Source of the DNA: Plantibacter sp. Leaf314 | GTDB lineage: Bacteria > Actinomycetota > Actinomycetes > Actinomycetales > Microbacteriaceae | DNA length: 64,000 nt | Assembly: GCF_001423185.1 (NCBI RefSeq) | Contig: NZ_LMOB01000003.1 | Location: 219,303-283,302, forward strand | Direction: 5' to 3' | Shown here: one piece after another, positions 36,739 to 45,433 of the stretch | Layout: each line of letters starts with the position of its first letter | How positions within the stretch are numbered: position 1 is the stretch's first letter | The notes under the pieces: model-generated | The model's input: the letters and a program-made list of their open reading frames with translations, nothing else | Told to the model about the DNA's origin: nothing | The model's database searches: none | Made by a program: the position numbers and the translations under genes

Positions 36739-36760
36739 GGTCCCTGAGCCTGTCGAACGG
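36739..36760. repeat. short dispersed repeat, copy 2 (CCTGAGCCTGTCGAA type)
   Basis: Matches the sequence at 27976-27998 over about 20 of 22 bases and again lies between convergent genes. Confidence 0.65.
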
Positions 36761-36770
36761 CGGTCGGCGG

Positions 36771-37031
36771 CTACAGCGCCTTCGCAGCGGCGACGAGCAC
36801 CTGGTTGAGCGTGGGTGCGCCCGTGGCGCGGAACACCTCGGTGCCGTCGTCGCTCGTGATGATGACGGTCGGCGTGGACCGGATGCCGTCGGCTTCGGCC
36901 TCCGCGGACCGAAACGCGACGTCGCGCTCCTCGACGACGGCGCCGGCCACGAGTGCCGGGACCTCGGCCAGGACCGCGCGAGCCTGCATGCAGGGGGCGC
37001 AGAAGGCGGAGGTGTACAGGGTGAGCTTCAC
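36771..37031 (-). CDS. small thioredoxin/glutaredoxin-like protein
   Basis: An 86-residue thioredoxin-fold protein: KLTLYTSAFCAPCMQ holds the CxxC redox pair at residues 11-14, and GIRSTPTVIITSDDGTEV contains the cis-Pro. It is a likely cytosolic thiol-disulfide reductant. The frame is open far upstream; the GTG at 37031 with GGACGAAG as RBS starts the conserved fold. Confidence 0.88.
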   Translation of the reverse strand: MKLTLYTSAFCAPCMQARAVLAEVPALVAGAVVEERDVAFRSAEAEADGIRSTPTVIITSDDGTEVFRATGAPTLNQVLVAAAKAL

Positions 37032-37137
37032 GCTTCGTCCAACGCCCACCGGCCGTCCGTCATTCCGCCGGTCGCCGGTTCCTGGGTGATCGGTCAACCC
37101 GTCGCCGCTTTCCGGGCCGATGCACCAGGATGGGCGC

Positions 37138-37977
37138 ATGAGAATCGCAGTGACGGGAGGCTCGGGCAAGCTCGGGCGAACAGTGGTCGGCCATCTTCGG
37201 GAACACGGCCACCTGGTAATCAACTTCGACCAGGCGGGGGAGCGCGGTGACGGCTTCGTCCGCATCGACCTGCGGGACGCCGGGCAGGTGTTCGACGCCC
37301 TCACCGGGGTCGACGAGCAGGCGCCGGACGGGTTCGACGCGGTCGTCCACCTGAGCGCCATCCCCGCGCCAGGGCTCTCGACGAACACGGCGACCTTCCA
37401 GAACAACATCATCGGCACCTACAACGTGTTCAACGCCGCCATCAAGGCGGGCATCACGAACATCGTCACGGCGTCGAGCGAGACCGTCCTGGGTCTGCCG
37501 TTCGACACCCCGCCGCCGTACATCCCCGTCGACGAGGCCTACGCCGCCCGACCCGAGTCGACGTACTCGCTGTCGAAGCACCTCGAGGAGCAGCTGGCGA
37601 TCGAACTCACCCGGTGGCACCCCGAGCTCAAGATCATCGCCCTCCGCTTCTCGAACGTGATGGACGAGGCCGACTACGCGGCGTTCCCGTCGTTCGACGC
37701 CGACGCCACGCTCCGCAAGTGGAACCTGTGGGGCTACATCGACGGGCGGGACGGCGCGCAAGCCGTGCGCCTCGCCCTCGAGCACCAGGCCACCGGCTTC
37801 GACCGCTTCATCATCGCGGCGGCCGACACGGTCATGTCGCGCGACAACACCGAGCTCGTCGCCGAGGTCTTCCCCGGGGTCCCGGTGAACGGCGACATCG
37901 CCGGCAACGGGACGCTGCTGTCGATCGACCACGCCCGCGAGGTCCTCGGCTACGACCCGAAGCACAGCTGGCGCTGA
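37138..37977 (+). CDS. NAD-dependent epimerase/dehydratase (uronate dehydrogenase-like)
   Basis: An extended SDR of 279 residues: MRIAVTGGSGKLGRTV binds NAD, and HLSAIPAP, TASSETVLG (Ser) and STYSLSKHLEEQ (Tyr-x-x-x-Lys) make the active site. Length and motifs fit the uronate dehydrogenase/nucleoside-sugar epimerase group without deciding between them. CAGGAT (37126-37131) precedes the ATG by 6 nt. A long palindrome ends the unit. Confidence 0.88.
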   Translation: MRIAVTGGSGKLGRTVVGHLREHGHLVINFDQAGERGDGFVRIDLRDAGQVFDALTGVDEQAPDGFDAVVHLSAIPAPGLSTNTATFQNNIIGTYNVFNAAIKAGITNIVTASSETVLGLPFDTPPPYIPVDEAYAARPESTYSLSKHLEEQLAIELTRWHPELKIIALRFSNVMDEADYAAFPSFDADATLRKWNLWGYIDGRDGAQAVRLALEHQATGFDRFIIAAADTVMSRDNTELVAEVFPGVPVNGDIAGNGTLLSIDHAREVLGYDPKHSWR

Positions 37978-38049
37978 CCCGTTCTCAGGAGTTCCTCGGC
38001 GCGTCGCTCGCTCGCGAGCCCGGCGCGCCGGAGGACTCCTGAGAACGGG
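37978..38049. repeat. CTCAGGA palindromic repeat, copy A (also a likely bidirectional terminator)
   Basis: Perfect 15-bp arms CCCGTTCTCAGGAGT (37978-37992) and ACTCCTGAGAACGGG (38035-38049), with further pairing inward (TCCTCGGCGCG against CGCGCCGGAGGA), make a hairpin of nearly 30 bp. It fills the whole gap between two convergent genes. It is related to copies B and C near 56.4 and 57.6 kb. Confidence 0.75.
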
Positions 38050-38052
38050 ACG

Positions 38053-38544
38053 TCAGAGGGTGTCGTTGAGCTTGGCGAGCAGCTCGGCCAGGCGGCGGAC
38101 CTCCGCCTCGTCCCAGGACGAGAGCTGCTGGTAGAGCATCGCCTGGTCGTTGGCCCGTGTCGACTCCATCCGGCGCTCGCCCTCGGCGGTCGCGACCACG
38201 AGACTCGCACGGCCGTCCTCCGGGTCCGGCGTCTTCGTCACGAGGCCGAGGGTCTCGAGCTGGTGGACGAGCCGACTCACGGCACTCTTGTCGATCGCCA
38301 GCATCTCCGCCAGGGCACCGGCACGCACCGCTCCGGAACGCGACACCATGCTGAGCAGCTTGTAGCCGGCCGGCTGGAGCCCGGGGGAGATCCGTTCGGC
38401 CCGATCACGGATGCCGTTGCGGATGCGATTGATGAGCAGGGCGAACTGCTCCTCCACCGCCCCGATCGCGAGATCGTGCGCGGTGCCGGCCGCTGCGTCG
38501 TCGGCAGCGGCCGGCCCGGCCTGGGCGTCGTGATCGATGGACAT
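38053..38544 (-). CDS. MarR family repressor
   Basis: A 163-residue winged-helix regulator: RAGALAEMLAIDKSAVSRLVHQLETLGLVTKTPDPEDGRASLVVATAEG is the DNA-binding part, including the wing motif D-x-R. It lies 17 bp downstream of the DHA2 efflux gene on the same strand, but TACAAT (38552-38557, minus) 7 nt before the ATG at 38544 gives it its own leaderless promoter. It probably recognises the tandem TAGTTGA palindromes upstream of the efflux gene. Confidence 0.88.
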   Translation of the reverse strand: MSIDHDAQAGPAAADDAAAGTAHDLAIGAVEEQFALLINRIRNGIRDRAERISPGLQPAGYKLLSMVSRSGAVRAGALAEMLAIDKSAVSRLVHQLETLGLVTKTPDPEDGRASLVVATAEGERRMESTRANDQAMLYQQLSSWDEAEVRRLAELLAKLNDTL

Positions 38545-38561
38545 CGTTCGCATTGTACGGA

Positions 38562-40370
38562 CTAGCGACCGTGGCGGGGGCTGTGCGCCCCGGTGCCTGC
38601 GTCGGCACGCGAGTCGACGTCCTCGTCGCGTCCGCGCTCCAGCCGCGTGTCGGCCTCGCCACCGATCATGGCCTCGGCCACATCGAGCGCACCGGTCGCG
38701 AACGACTGGGTCGAGGTCGATGCGGTCGTGGTCGAGACGGAACCGGTGGCGGCGCCGACGAGTGCCGGTTCCCCGCCACCCTGCTCGGCCATCCGCTGCA
38801 CCGCGTTCTTCGAACCGAGCTTCTTGTTCGGCAGGAAGATCACGGCGAGGATCGTGAGGATCGCGAGCGGCGCGGCGACGAGGAAGATGTCGGCGACCGC
38901 GTCCCCGTAGACCGACTCGATGATCGTCCGCACCGACTCCGGCAGGGTGCTCACCTTGGGGATCGTGCCGCTCGACAGCGTCTCGGCGATCTTGGCACCG
39001 GGAGCACCGAGGGCGACGATGGCCGCCTGCAGGTCGTCCTGACGGTCGGATAGCATGTCGGTCACCTTCGTGGCGAGCACCGAACCCATGACCGACACGC
39101 CGATCGTGCCGCCGAGGCTCCGGAAGAACGCGACACCGGCGCTCGCCGTACCCAGCTGCTGCGGCAGGACGTCGTTCTGGACCACGAGCACGAGGTTCTG
39201 CATGACCATGCCGACGCCCGCGCCGAGCACGAACATGTAGACGGAGACGAGCAGGTAGTTCGAGTCGTAGTGGATCGTGCTCATGAGGAACAGGCCGACG
39301 GTGAGCAGGATGGAACCGACGATGAGGTACGGCTTCCAGTGGCCGAAGCGGGAGATGAACTGCCCGACGACGATGGAGGCGATCAGCAGACCGCCGATCA
39401 TCGGGAGGGTCAGCAGACCGGACTCGGTCGGCGTGGCACCGCGGGCCAGCTGCATGTACTGGCTGAGGAAGACGGAGGTGCCGAACATCGCGACACCGAC
39501 CGAGATGCTCGCGATGACCGCGAGGGTGAAGGTGCGGTTCTTGAAGAGCGACATGGGGATGATCGGCTCGTCGACCTTGATCTCGACGATGACGGCCGCG
39601 GCGAGCAGGAGGACGGAGACACCCACCATGACGAGCGTGGTGAAGCTCGCCCACTCGAACTGCGTGCCGGCCAGCGTGACCCAGATGAGCAGCAGCGAGA
39701 CGCCGCCCGCGATGAGCGCGGCACCGAGGTAGTCGATCTTGACCTTGCCGACGGTCCGCTTCGGCAGGTGGAGCGTGCGCTGCAGGAGGAAGATCGCCGC
39801 GATCGCGAAGGGGACGCCGACGAAGAAGTTCCAGCGCCAGCCGAGGGAGTCGGTGAGGAGACCGCCGAAGAGCGGGCCACCGACGGTGCCGACGGCCATC
39901 ACGGCGCCGAAGAGGCCCATGTAGCGGCCGCGTTCACGCGGGCTGATGATGTCGGCCATGATGATCTGGCTGAGCGCGGTGAGTCCGCCGGCGCCGAGGC
40001 CCTGGAGCACGCGGAAGCCGATGAGCGTGCCCGTGTCCTGCGAGAAGCCGGCGAGTGCCGAACCGAGGACGAAGATCCCGAGGGCGAGCTGGATGAGCAG
40101 CTTGCGGTTGAAGAGGTCGGCGAACTTGCCCCAGATCGGGGTGGAGACGGTCGTGGCGAGCAGGGTCGCGGTGACGACCCAGGTGAACGCGGTCTGGTCG
40201 CCGTTCAGGTCGGAGATGATGCGGGGGAGCGAGGTGGAGACGACGGTTCCGGCGAGGATCGAGACGAACATGCCGAGGAGGAGGCCGGATAGGGCCTCGA
40301 GCACCTGGCGATGCGTCATGCCGTTGTCCGCCCGCCCGGGCGTGACGGTTGCAGTGGTGTTGGTAGACAT
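38562..40370 (-). CDS. DHA2-family MFS multidrug efflux transporter
   Basis: The 602 residues have about 14 membrane helices and MFS motifs: motif A as GKFADLFNRKLLIQ, motif C-like GLGAGGLTALSQIIMADIISPRERGRYMG, and motif B with LVGFRVLQG-type sequence. A cytosolic C-terminal tail of ~90 residues ends the protein, Ser/Thr/Glu-rich. It exports hydrophobic drugs with proton exchange. It is controlled by tandem palindromes at 40398-40446 and probably by the adjacent MarR. Confidence 0.9.
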   Translation of the reverse strand: MSTNTTATVTPGRADNGMTHRQVLEALSGLLLGMFVSILAGTVVSTSLPRIISDLNGDQTAFTWVVTATLLATTVSTPIWGKFADLFNRKLLIQLALGIFVLGSALAGFSQDTGTLIGFRVLQGLGAGGLTALSQIIMADIISPRERGRYMGLFGAVMAVGTVGGPLFGGLLTDSLGWRWNFFVGVPFAIAAIFLLQRTLHLPKRTVGKVKIDYLGAALIAGGVSLLLIWVTLAGTQFEWASFTTLVMVGVSVLLLAAAVIVEIKVDEPIIPMSLFKNRTFTLAVIASISVGVAMFGTSVFLSQYMQLARGATPTESGLLTLPMIGGLLIASIVVGQFISRFGHWKPYLIVGSILLTVGLFLMSTIHYDSNYLLVSVYMFVLGAGVGMVMQNLVLVVQNDVLPQQLGTASAGVAFFRSLGGTIGVSVMGSVLATKVTDMLSDRQDDLQAAIVALGAPGAKIAETLSSGTIPKVSTLPESVRTIIESVYGDAVADIFLVAAPLAILTILAVIFLPNKKLGSKNAVQRMAEQGGGEPALVGAATGSVSTTTASTSTQSFATGALDVAEAMIGGEADTRLERGRDEDVDSRADAGTGAHSPRHGR

Positions 40371-40397
40371 GGGCTCCGCGATCGTGATGACGTCAGG

Positions 40398-40446
40398 TAG
40401 TTGATATGCGTCAACTATATGACAAGTAGTTGATCAGTGTCAACCA
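40398..40446 (-). promoter_or_regulatory. efflux promoter with two MarR-type operators
   Basis: On the minus strand, TTGACA (40443-40438), an 18-bp spacer and TATAGT (40419-40414) form a strong promoter. Two 20-bp palindromes overlap it: 40398-40417 (arms TAGTTGA and TCAACTA, 6-bp centre) and 40427-40446 (TAGTTGA and TCAACCA), with centres 29 bp apart. Their position over the -10 and -35 means bound repressor would shut transcription. Confidence 0.8.
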
Positions 40447-41202
40447 ATCGCGACGGCGGGGTATTCCCGTTGCCCTGCGACAGGCACAGAGGCCGGGGAG
40501 GGGCGGCTCGGGGAGCGGATGGAGCCGCTCCCCGAGCACGTCCTTGAGCGTCCCGTTCGCGATGTGCAGGCGCCGCTCGGCGCGCTTCGCGACGGCCGAG
40601 TCGTGCGTGACGATGACGACGGTGAGCCCGCGGTCGCGCCACAGGCCCTCGAGGAGGTCCATGATCTCGTCGCGGGTCTCCTCGTCGAGGTTGCCGGTGG
40701 GTTCGTCGGCGAGCAGCACTCGGGGTTCCTTGACGAGCGCACGGGCGATCGCGACCCGCTGCTGCTGCCCGCCCGACAGCTCGGTGGGGAGGTGGGAACC
40801 CCGCTCCGCGAGTCCGACGGACGCGAGCGCCGCTCTGGCCCTCGTCTCACGTTCGGCCCGCGGGGTGCCGATCGGGACCAGGGCCATCTCGACGTTCTCC
40901 TGCGCCGTCAGCGTGGGGATGAGGTTGAACCCCTGGAACACGAAGCCGATTTCCGTGGCGCGGATCCTCCCGAGCTTCGTCTCGCTGAGCGTCGAGAGGT
41001 CGTCGCCGGCGAGGGAGATGCCACCGGCGGTCGGTCGGTCCAGCGCGCCGAGCATCTGGAGGAGCGTCGACTTGCCGCCGCCGGTCGGGCCTTGGATGGC
41101 GACGAGCTGGCCGTCGGGGATCTCGAGGTCGACGCCGTCGAGCGCCGTGACGGAGCGCTTCGCCTGGCGGTACTGCTTGGTGAGGCCGGTGATCGTGTAC
41201 AT
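40411..41202 (-). CDS. ABC transporter ATP-binding protein (LolD/MacB-like)
   Basis: The ATPase of a FtsX/MacB-type exporter, 263 residues. Walker A is GPTGGGKST (residues ~38-46), Q-loop FQGFN, signature LSGGQQQR, Walker B VLLADEPTGNLD, and the switch His is in VTHDS. The last ~40 residues (ERLHPLPEPPLPGLCACRRATGIP...) look unrelated to the family and run over the efflux-pump promoter, ending at 40411. The ATG at 41202 with GAAGGA upstream is chosen over longer options. The partner permease lies 88 bp upstream. Confidence 0.9.
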   Translation of the reverse strand: MYTITGLTKQYRQAKRSVTALDGVDLEIPDGQLVAIQGPTGGGKSTLLQMLGALDRPTAGGISLAGDDLSTLSETKLGRIRATEIGFVFQGFNLIPTLTAQENVEMALVPIGTPRAERETRARAALASVGLAERGSHLPTELSGGQQQRVAIARALVKEPRVLLADEPTGNLDEETRDEIMDLLEGLWRDRGLTVVIVTHDSAVAKRAERRLHIANGTLKDVLGERLHPLPEPPLPGLCACRRATGIPRRRDWLTLINYLSYS

Positions 41203-41290
41203 GGGGTCCTTCGTTCTGCTGGGTGGAGTGCTGCGTGGGACCGCCGGATGGTCGCGCGGAGCGGACCGCCGGCGGCGGCCGGTTCGTCGC

Positions 41291-42814
41291 CTAGGCGACG
41301 GAGCGGAGCGCCTCGGCCGGACGGAGTCGTGCGGCGCGCCACCCGCCGATGGCACCGGCGAGCAGCCCGCCGAGGATGGCGATCCCGACGGCGATGACGA
41401 TGATCCAGGCGGTCACGGGAGCCTGGAGGACGATGTCGGTGGTGGTCGCGGTCGCCGCGCCCGGGGCGCCGCCGAATCCACCGGCCGCTCCCGCCGTCGC
41501 GTCCGACGGCATGCCCGCAGCGCCGCCGGGGCCGCCGAACCCGCCGCCGGCGGAGGTCGTCGCGGCCGCGCTGAGTGTCGGGGCGACGAGGTTCACGACG
41601 AGGATGCCGACGAGGCCGACCGCGACACCGACGGCGCCGCCGATGAGCGACTGCACGACGGACTCGCCGGCGACCTGGCCGACGATGCGCCGGTTGCTCC
41701 AGCCGATCGCCTTGAGCGTGCCGAACTCGCGGGTCCGGCGGGTGACGCCCGAGATCGTGAACAGGATCGCGATGAGGAACGCGGCGGCGAGCACGATGAG
41801 CGACAGCCAGGTGCCGAGGTTCGACACGAGCGTCGATGCCGAGGCGAGCGAGCCGGACACGGTGGACGCGAGGTCCTCCTGGGTGCTCACGGTCGTGTCG
41901 GGCAGTGCCGTCTCGATGTCCGTCTGGACCTGCGCGATGTCGGTCGACGAGGCGGCCTGCACGTACACGTCGCTGACCTGGCCGTCGAGCCCGGCGAGCG
42001 TCTGCGCGACGTCGAGGGGGATGTAGACGTTCGACGCGGTCGTGGCGTCGGCTCCGGAGGCGGTCACCGTGCCGACCACCGTGAACGTGGTGCCCGCGAG
42101 GTCGATCGTGTCGCCGGTGGCGATCCCCGCCTCGGTGGCGTAGGCGGCGTCGAGGACGGCGACGTCCGTGCCGGCGTCGTCGGCTGCGAGCGAGCGACCG
42201 TCGCTGAGCGTGACGGCCGAGAGCGGACCGACGGCGTCGCCCGAGGGGTCGAGCCCGAGGACCGTGAAGGAGTCGATGCCGAAGGAACTGCCGCCCGCGC
42301 CGTCCGGACCGCCCTGTGGCGGGGTCGCGCCGGTCGCGTCACCGCCGGGCACGCCTGCCGTCCCGTCGGATCCCTGCGCCTGGGAGACGTCGGGCAGCTC
42401 GCCCGTGAAGGTCGTGTTCGTGAGCGACAGCGTCGCTGCCGCGGCCTCGACGTTCGCGACGTCGGTGATCGTGTCGAGCGCCGTCGCATCGAAGGTCGAC
42501 CCGCCACGCGCCGCCTCGAGCCGAGACTGGTCGACGGTCGTCGTCCCGTCGCTCGTCGCCCCATCGCCCGAACCGAAGTCGAAGGTCTGGCCGGGGCCGC
42601 CGCCGTCCGTCGGCGCCTCGGCGGCCTGACTGACCGTGATGTCCGTTCCGACCCCGTAGACGGATTCCAGCACGGACGCCTGAGCCGTCTTCACGCCGGC
42701 GGCGACGGAGTTGACGATGATCACGAGGGCGATGGCGAGCGCCATCCCGATGGCGATGATGACGGTCTGTTTGCGACGACCGACGAGTTCCCGCCGGAGA
42801 TACGTTCCGAACAT
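41291..42814 (-). CDS. ABC transporter permease (FtsX/MacB family) with Gly-rich loop
   Basis: The 507 residues have one N-terminal TM (TVIIAIGMALAIALVIIVNSV), a large extracellular MacB periplasmic-core-like domain with low-complexity Gly/Asp/Thr inserts, and three C-terminal FtsX TMs. The loop between the last two TMs is a GGFGGPGGAAG-type Gly/Ala-rich insert of ~45 residues, unusual for the family. It forms an exporter with the ATPase downstream, and a divergent two-component system may control it. RBS GAAGGAAA precedes the ATG at 42814. Confidence 0.9.
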   Translation of the reverse strand: MFGTYLRRELVGRRKQTVIIAIGMALAIALVIIVNSVAAGVKTAQASVLESVYGVGTDITVSQAAEAPTDGGGPGQTFDFGSGDGATSDGTTTVDQSRLEAARGGSTFDATALDTITDVANVEAAAATLSLTNTTFTGELPDVSQAQGSDGTAGVPGGDATGATPPQGGPDGAGGSSFGIDSFTVLGLDPSGDAVGPLSAVTLSDGRSLAADDAGTDVAVLDAAYATEAGIATGDTIDLAGTTFTVVGTVTASGADATTASNVYIPLDVAQTLAGLDGQVSDVYVQAASSTDIAQVQTDIETALPDTTVSTQEDLASTVSGSLASASTLVSNLGTWLSLIVLAAAFLIAILFTISGVTRRTREFGTLKAIGWSNRRIVGQVAGESVVQSLIGGAVGVAVGLVGILVVNLVAPTLSAAATTSAGGGFGGPGGAAGMPSDATAGAAGGFGGAPGAATATTTDIVLQAPVTAWIIVIAVGIAILGGLLAGAIGGWRAARLRPAEALRSVA

Positions 42815-43050
42815 GTCTGCGTTTCCTTCTGCTCCTGGTCCACGTGTCGGCATCCCGTTGCGCGGCGCCGACGATCCGCACGTCGCGGATGACTCGGACC
42901 GGACGCTACGGAGGCTCACTTGGCCTGCGCCTCGGCGACGCTATGAATCGGCCCAGGCCCTCGACGGGCGCTCCGTCGGCTCCAAGGAGGCTCAGCATCC
43001 GTCTGGCCGGTTCATGGACAGCTCATAGGGTCGGGGCCAATACTGAACGC

Positions 43051-43809
43051 GTGAACATGCAGACCCAGGCGTCCGGTGCGGCGCGAAGCGCACTCAAGCG
43101 GGCCGACGGCACCGCCGTGCGAGTGCTCGTCGTCGATGACGAGGCGACCCTCACGGACCTCCTGCAGATGGCCCTCCGGTACGAGGGTTGGGAGATCCGG
43201 ACCGCCGCCGACGGTCGGGAGGCGCTGACGATCGCCCGCGACTTCCGACCGGATGCCGTCGTGCTCGACATCATGCTGCCGGACCTCGACGGGCTCCAGG
43301 TGTTGAACCGCCTGCGCACCTCGGGAAGCGACGTGCCCGTGCTGTTCCTCACCGCCAAGGACTCGCTCGACGACCGCATCGCCGGCCTCACCGCCGGGGG
43401 AGACGACTACGTCACGAAGCCCTTCAGCCTCGAGGAGGTCGTCGCCAGACTCCGCGGCCTCATCCGCCGATCGACGCTCCTCGCGGCGGACGAAACCGGT
43501 CCGGACATCATCGTCGGCGACCTCGTGTTGAACGAAGACAGCCACGAGGTGACGAGGGACGGGGAGTCCATCGAGCTCACGGCGACCGAGTTCGAGCTGC
43601 TGCGCTTCCTCATGCGCAACCCGCGTCGGGTCCTCAGCAAGGCGCAGATCCTCGACCGGGTGTGGAGCTACGACTTCGGCGGTCGGGCGAGCGTCGTCGA
43701 GATCTACATCTCCTACCTCCGGAAGAAGATCGACGCCGGACGTGAGCCCATGATCCACACCGTGCGCGGTGCCGGCTACATGTTGAAGATCCCGACGGTC
43801 AGTTCGTGA
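43051..43809 (+). CDS. OmpR/PhoB-family response regulator
   Basis: The receiver domain has the phospho-acceptor Asp73 in VVLDIMLPDLDG, the acidic pair DDEATL and Lys in FLTAKDS. The C-terminal winged helix is ELTATEFELLRFLMRNPRRVLSKAQILDRVWSYDF. It is 252 residues. The GTG at 43051 follows AATACT (43039-43044) by 6 nt. It overlaps the histidine kinase by GTGA. A divergent ABC exporter is the probable target. Confidence 0.93.
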   Translation: MNMQTQASGAARSALKRADGTAVRVLVVDDEATLTDLLQMALRYEGWEIRTAADGREALTIARDFRPDAVVLDIMLPDLDGLQVLNRLRTSGSDVPVLFLTAKDSLDDRIAGLTAGGDDYVTKPFSLEEVVARLRGLIRRSTLLAADETGPDIIVGDLVLNEDSHEVTRDGESIELTATEFELLRFLMRNPRRVLSKAQILDRVWSYDFGGRASVVEIYISYLRKKIDAGREPMIHTVRGAGYMLKIPTVSS

Positions 43810-45404
43810 CCACGGGCGCCCCAGCCGCCGACCCGGCAGCGACGACCGTCGGCTCCGTCCACCCGAAGCGCGCGCCCTGGACCCTGCGTCGACGCCTGAT
43901 GGTCGTCGTCGTCGGGCTGCTCGCGCTCGGCAGCGTCGTCGTCGGCGTCGCGAGCGCCGTGGCGGTGAGCGGCCTCCTCACCGAGGGCGTCGACAACCAG
44001 CTCACGAAGGCCGCCGAGCGGATCGTCGACTACGGCCGGAACGGTCAGCTGTCCACCCCCGACGCGGTGCCGGACTCGGAGCTGCCCGGCGGGTACGGCG
44101 GCGGGGGCGGCGGAACCCGCGAACCTCCGGCCTTCATCGGCGCCCCGGGGCTCGGGCCCGGGGCGCTCGGAGCGATCGTCGTCGACGGCACGATCGTGAA
44201 CGCCGGCTACCTCAACGCCGACGGCAGTACCGTCCCGTGCACGGAGAGCCAGGATGCGATGATCCTGACGGTCTCCGCCGGTGGCCGCCCATCCACCATC
44301 GACCTCGGTGCCTACCTCGGCGAATACCGGGTCGTCGCCGTCACCGACGCGAGCGGCGCGACGAGGGTCATCGGGCTTCCGCTCTCCGAGGTCACGTCGA
44401 CGGTCATGCAGCTCGTCACGCTCATCGCGATCATGAGCGTCGTGGTCCTCCTCCTCGCCGGCCTGGCCGCGTTCGCGATCGTCCGGTACTCGCTCCGCCC
44501 GCTCGACCGGGTCGTCGCCACGGCCGCCGTCGTGGCGGAACTCCCGCTCGACCGTGGAGAGGTCGCGCTGGCCGTCCGGGTGCCGGATTCCGACACCGAC
44601 CCGCGGACCGAGGTCGGCCGCGTGGGTTCGGCGATCAACCGCATGCTCGGCCACGTCTCCTCCGCGCTCAACGCACGGCAGGCGAGCGAGAACAAGGTCC
44701 GCCGGTTCGTCTCCGATGCGAGCCACGAACTGCGGACGCCGCTCGCGTCCATCGCCGGCTACTCGGAGCTGGCCGCCCGGAGGTCCGACACGCTCCCCGA
44801 TGACGTGACGCACTCGCTCGGCCGCATCCGCTCCGAGGCCGGCCGCATGACGACGATCGTCGAGGACCTGCTGCTGCTGGCGCGTCTGGACGAGGGACGG
44901 GAGCTCGCCAAGCGCCCCGTCGACCTCACCGAACTCGTCATCCACACGGTCGGCGACGCCCACGTCGCCGGTCCCGGGCACGTCTTCGAACTCGACTTCC
45001 CGGAGGAGCCCGTGCTGGTCACGGGGGACGCGTCGCGCCTGCAGCAGGTGATCGTCAACCTGCTGGCGAACGCGCGGACGCACACCCCGGCCGGGACGAC
45101 CGTGCGGACGGGGCTCGCGATCGAGAGCGGTCCAGGCGGCGAGCTCGCGGTCCTGACCGTCGCGGACGACGGGCCGGGGATCGACCAGGCCCTCCAACCC
45201 AACCTGTTCGAACGCTTCGTGCGCGGCGACGACTCGCGGTCACGGGCCACCGGGAGCACCGGCCTCGGGCTGGCGATCGTGCACGCCGTCGTGACCGCAC
45301 ACCACGGTTCGGTCTCGGTCGAGAGTGTCCCCGGGCGGACGGTGTTCCGCGTCGAGCTGCCGGCTGCTGCGGCTCCGGCTGGGCCTGTCCGAGCGGGGGA
45401 GTGA
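43806..45404 (+). CDS. sensor histidine kinase
   Basis: A membrane sensor of 532 residues: TM1 ~31-54, an extracytoplasmic domain ~55-200 with a Gly-rich stretch (LPGGYGGGGGGTREPP), TM2 ~205-228, HAMP ~229-290, HisKA with His307 in SDASHELRTPL, and HATPase_c with NLLANARTHTP, DDGPGI and GSTGLGLAIV. It is translationally coupled to the response regulator. The signal is unknown; cell-envelope or antimicrobial stress would fit the adjacent exporter. Confidence 0.93.
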   Translation: MTTGAPAADPAATTVGSVHPKRAPWTLRRRLMVVVVGLLALGSVVVGVASAVAVSGLLTEGVDNQLTKAAERIVDYGRNGQLSTPDAVPDSELPGGYGGGGGGTREPPAFIGAPGLGPGALGAIVVDGTIVNAGYLNADGSTVPCTESQDAMILTVSAGGRPSTIDLGAYLGEYRVVAVTDASGATRVIGLPLSEVTSTVMQLVTLIAIMSVVVLLLAGLAAFAIVRYSLRPLDRVVATAAVVAELPLDRGEVALAVRVPDSDTDPRTEVGRVGSAINRMLGHVSSALNARQASENKVRRFVSDASHELRTPLASIAGYSELAARRSDTLPDDVTHSLGRIRSEAGRMTTIVEDLLLLARLDEGRELAKRPVDLTELVIHTVGDAHVAGPGHVFELDFPEEPVLVTGDASRLQQVIVNLLANARTHTPAGTTVRTGLAIESGPGGELAVLTVADDGPGIDQALQPNLFERFVRGDDSRSRATGSTGLGLAIVHAVVTAHHGSVSVESVPGRTVFRVELPAAAAPAGPVRAGE

Positions 45405-45433
45405 TGCGCGTGCGGCCGGGTAGCGTGGTCCCC

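Noticed and set aside
39270..40292. 340-codon plus-strand acidic frame
   Set aside because: Antisense to the DHA2 transporter; composition follows the third-codon GC of the real gene.
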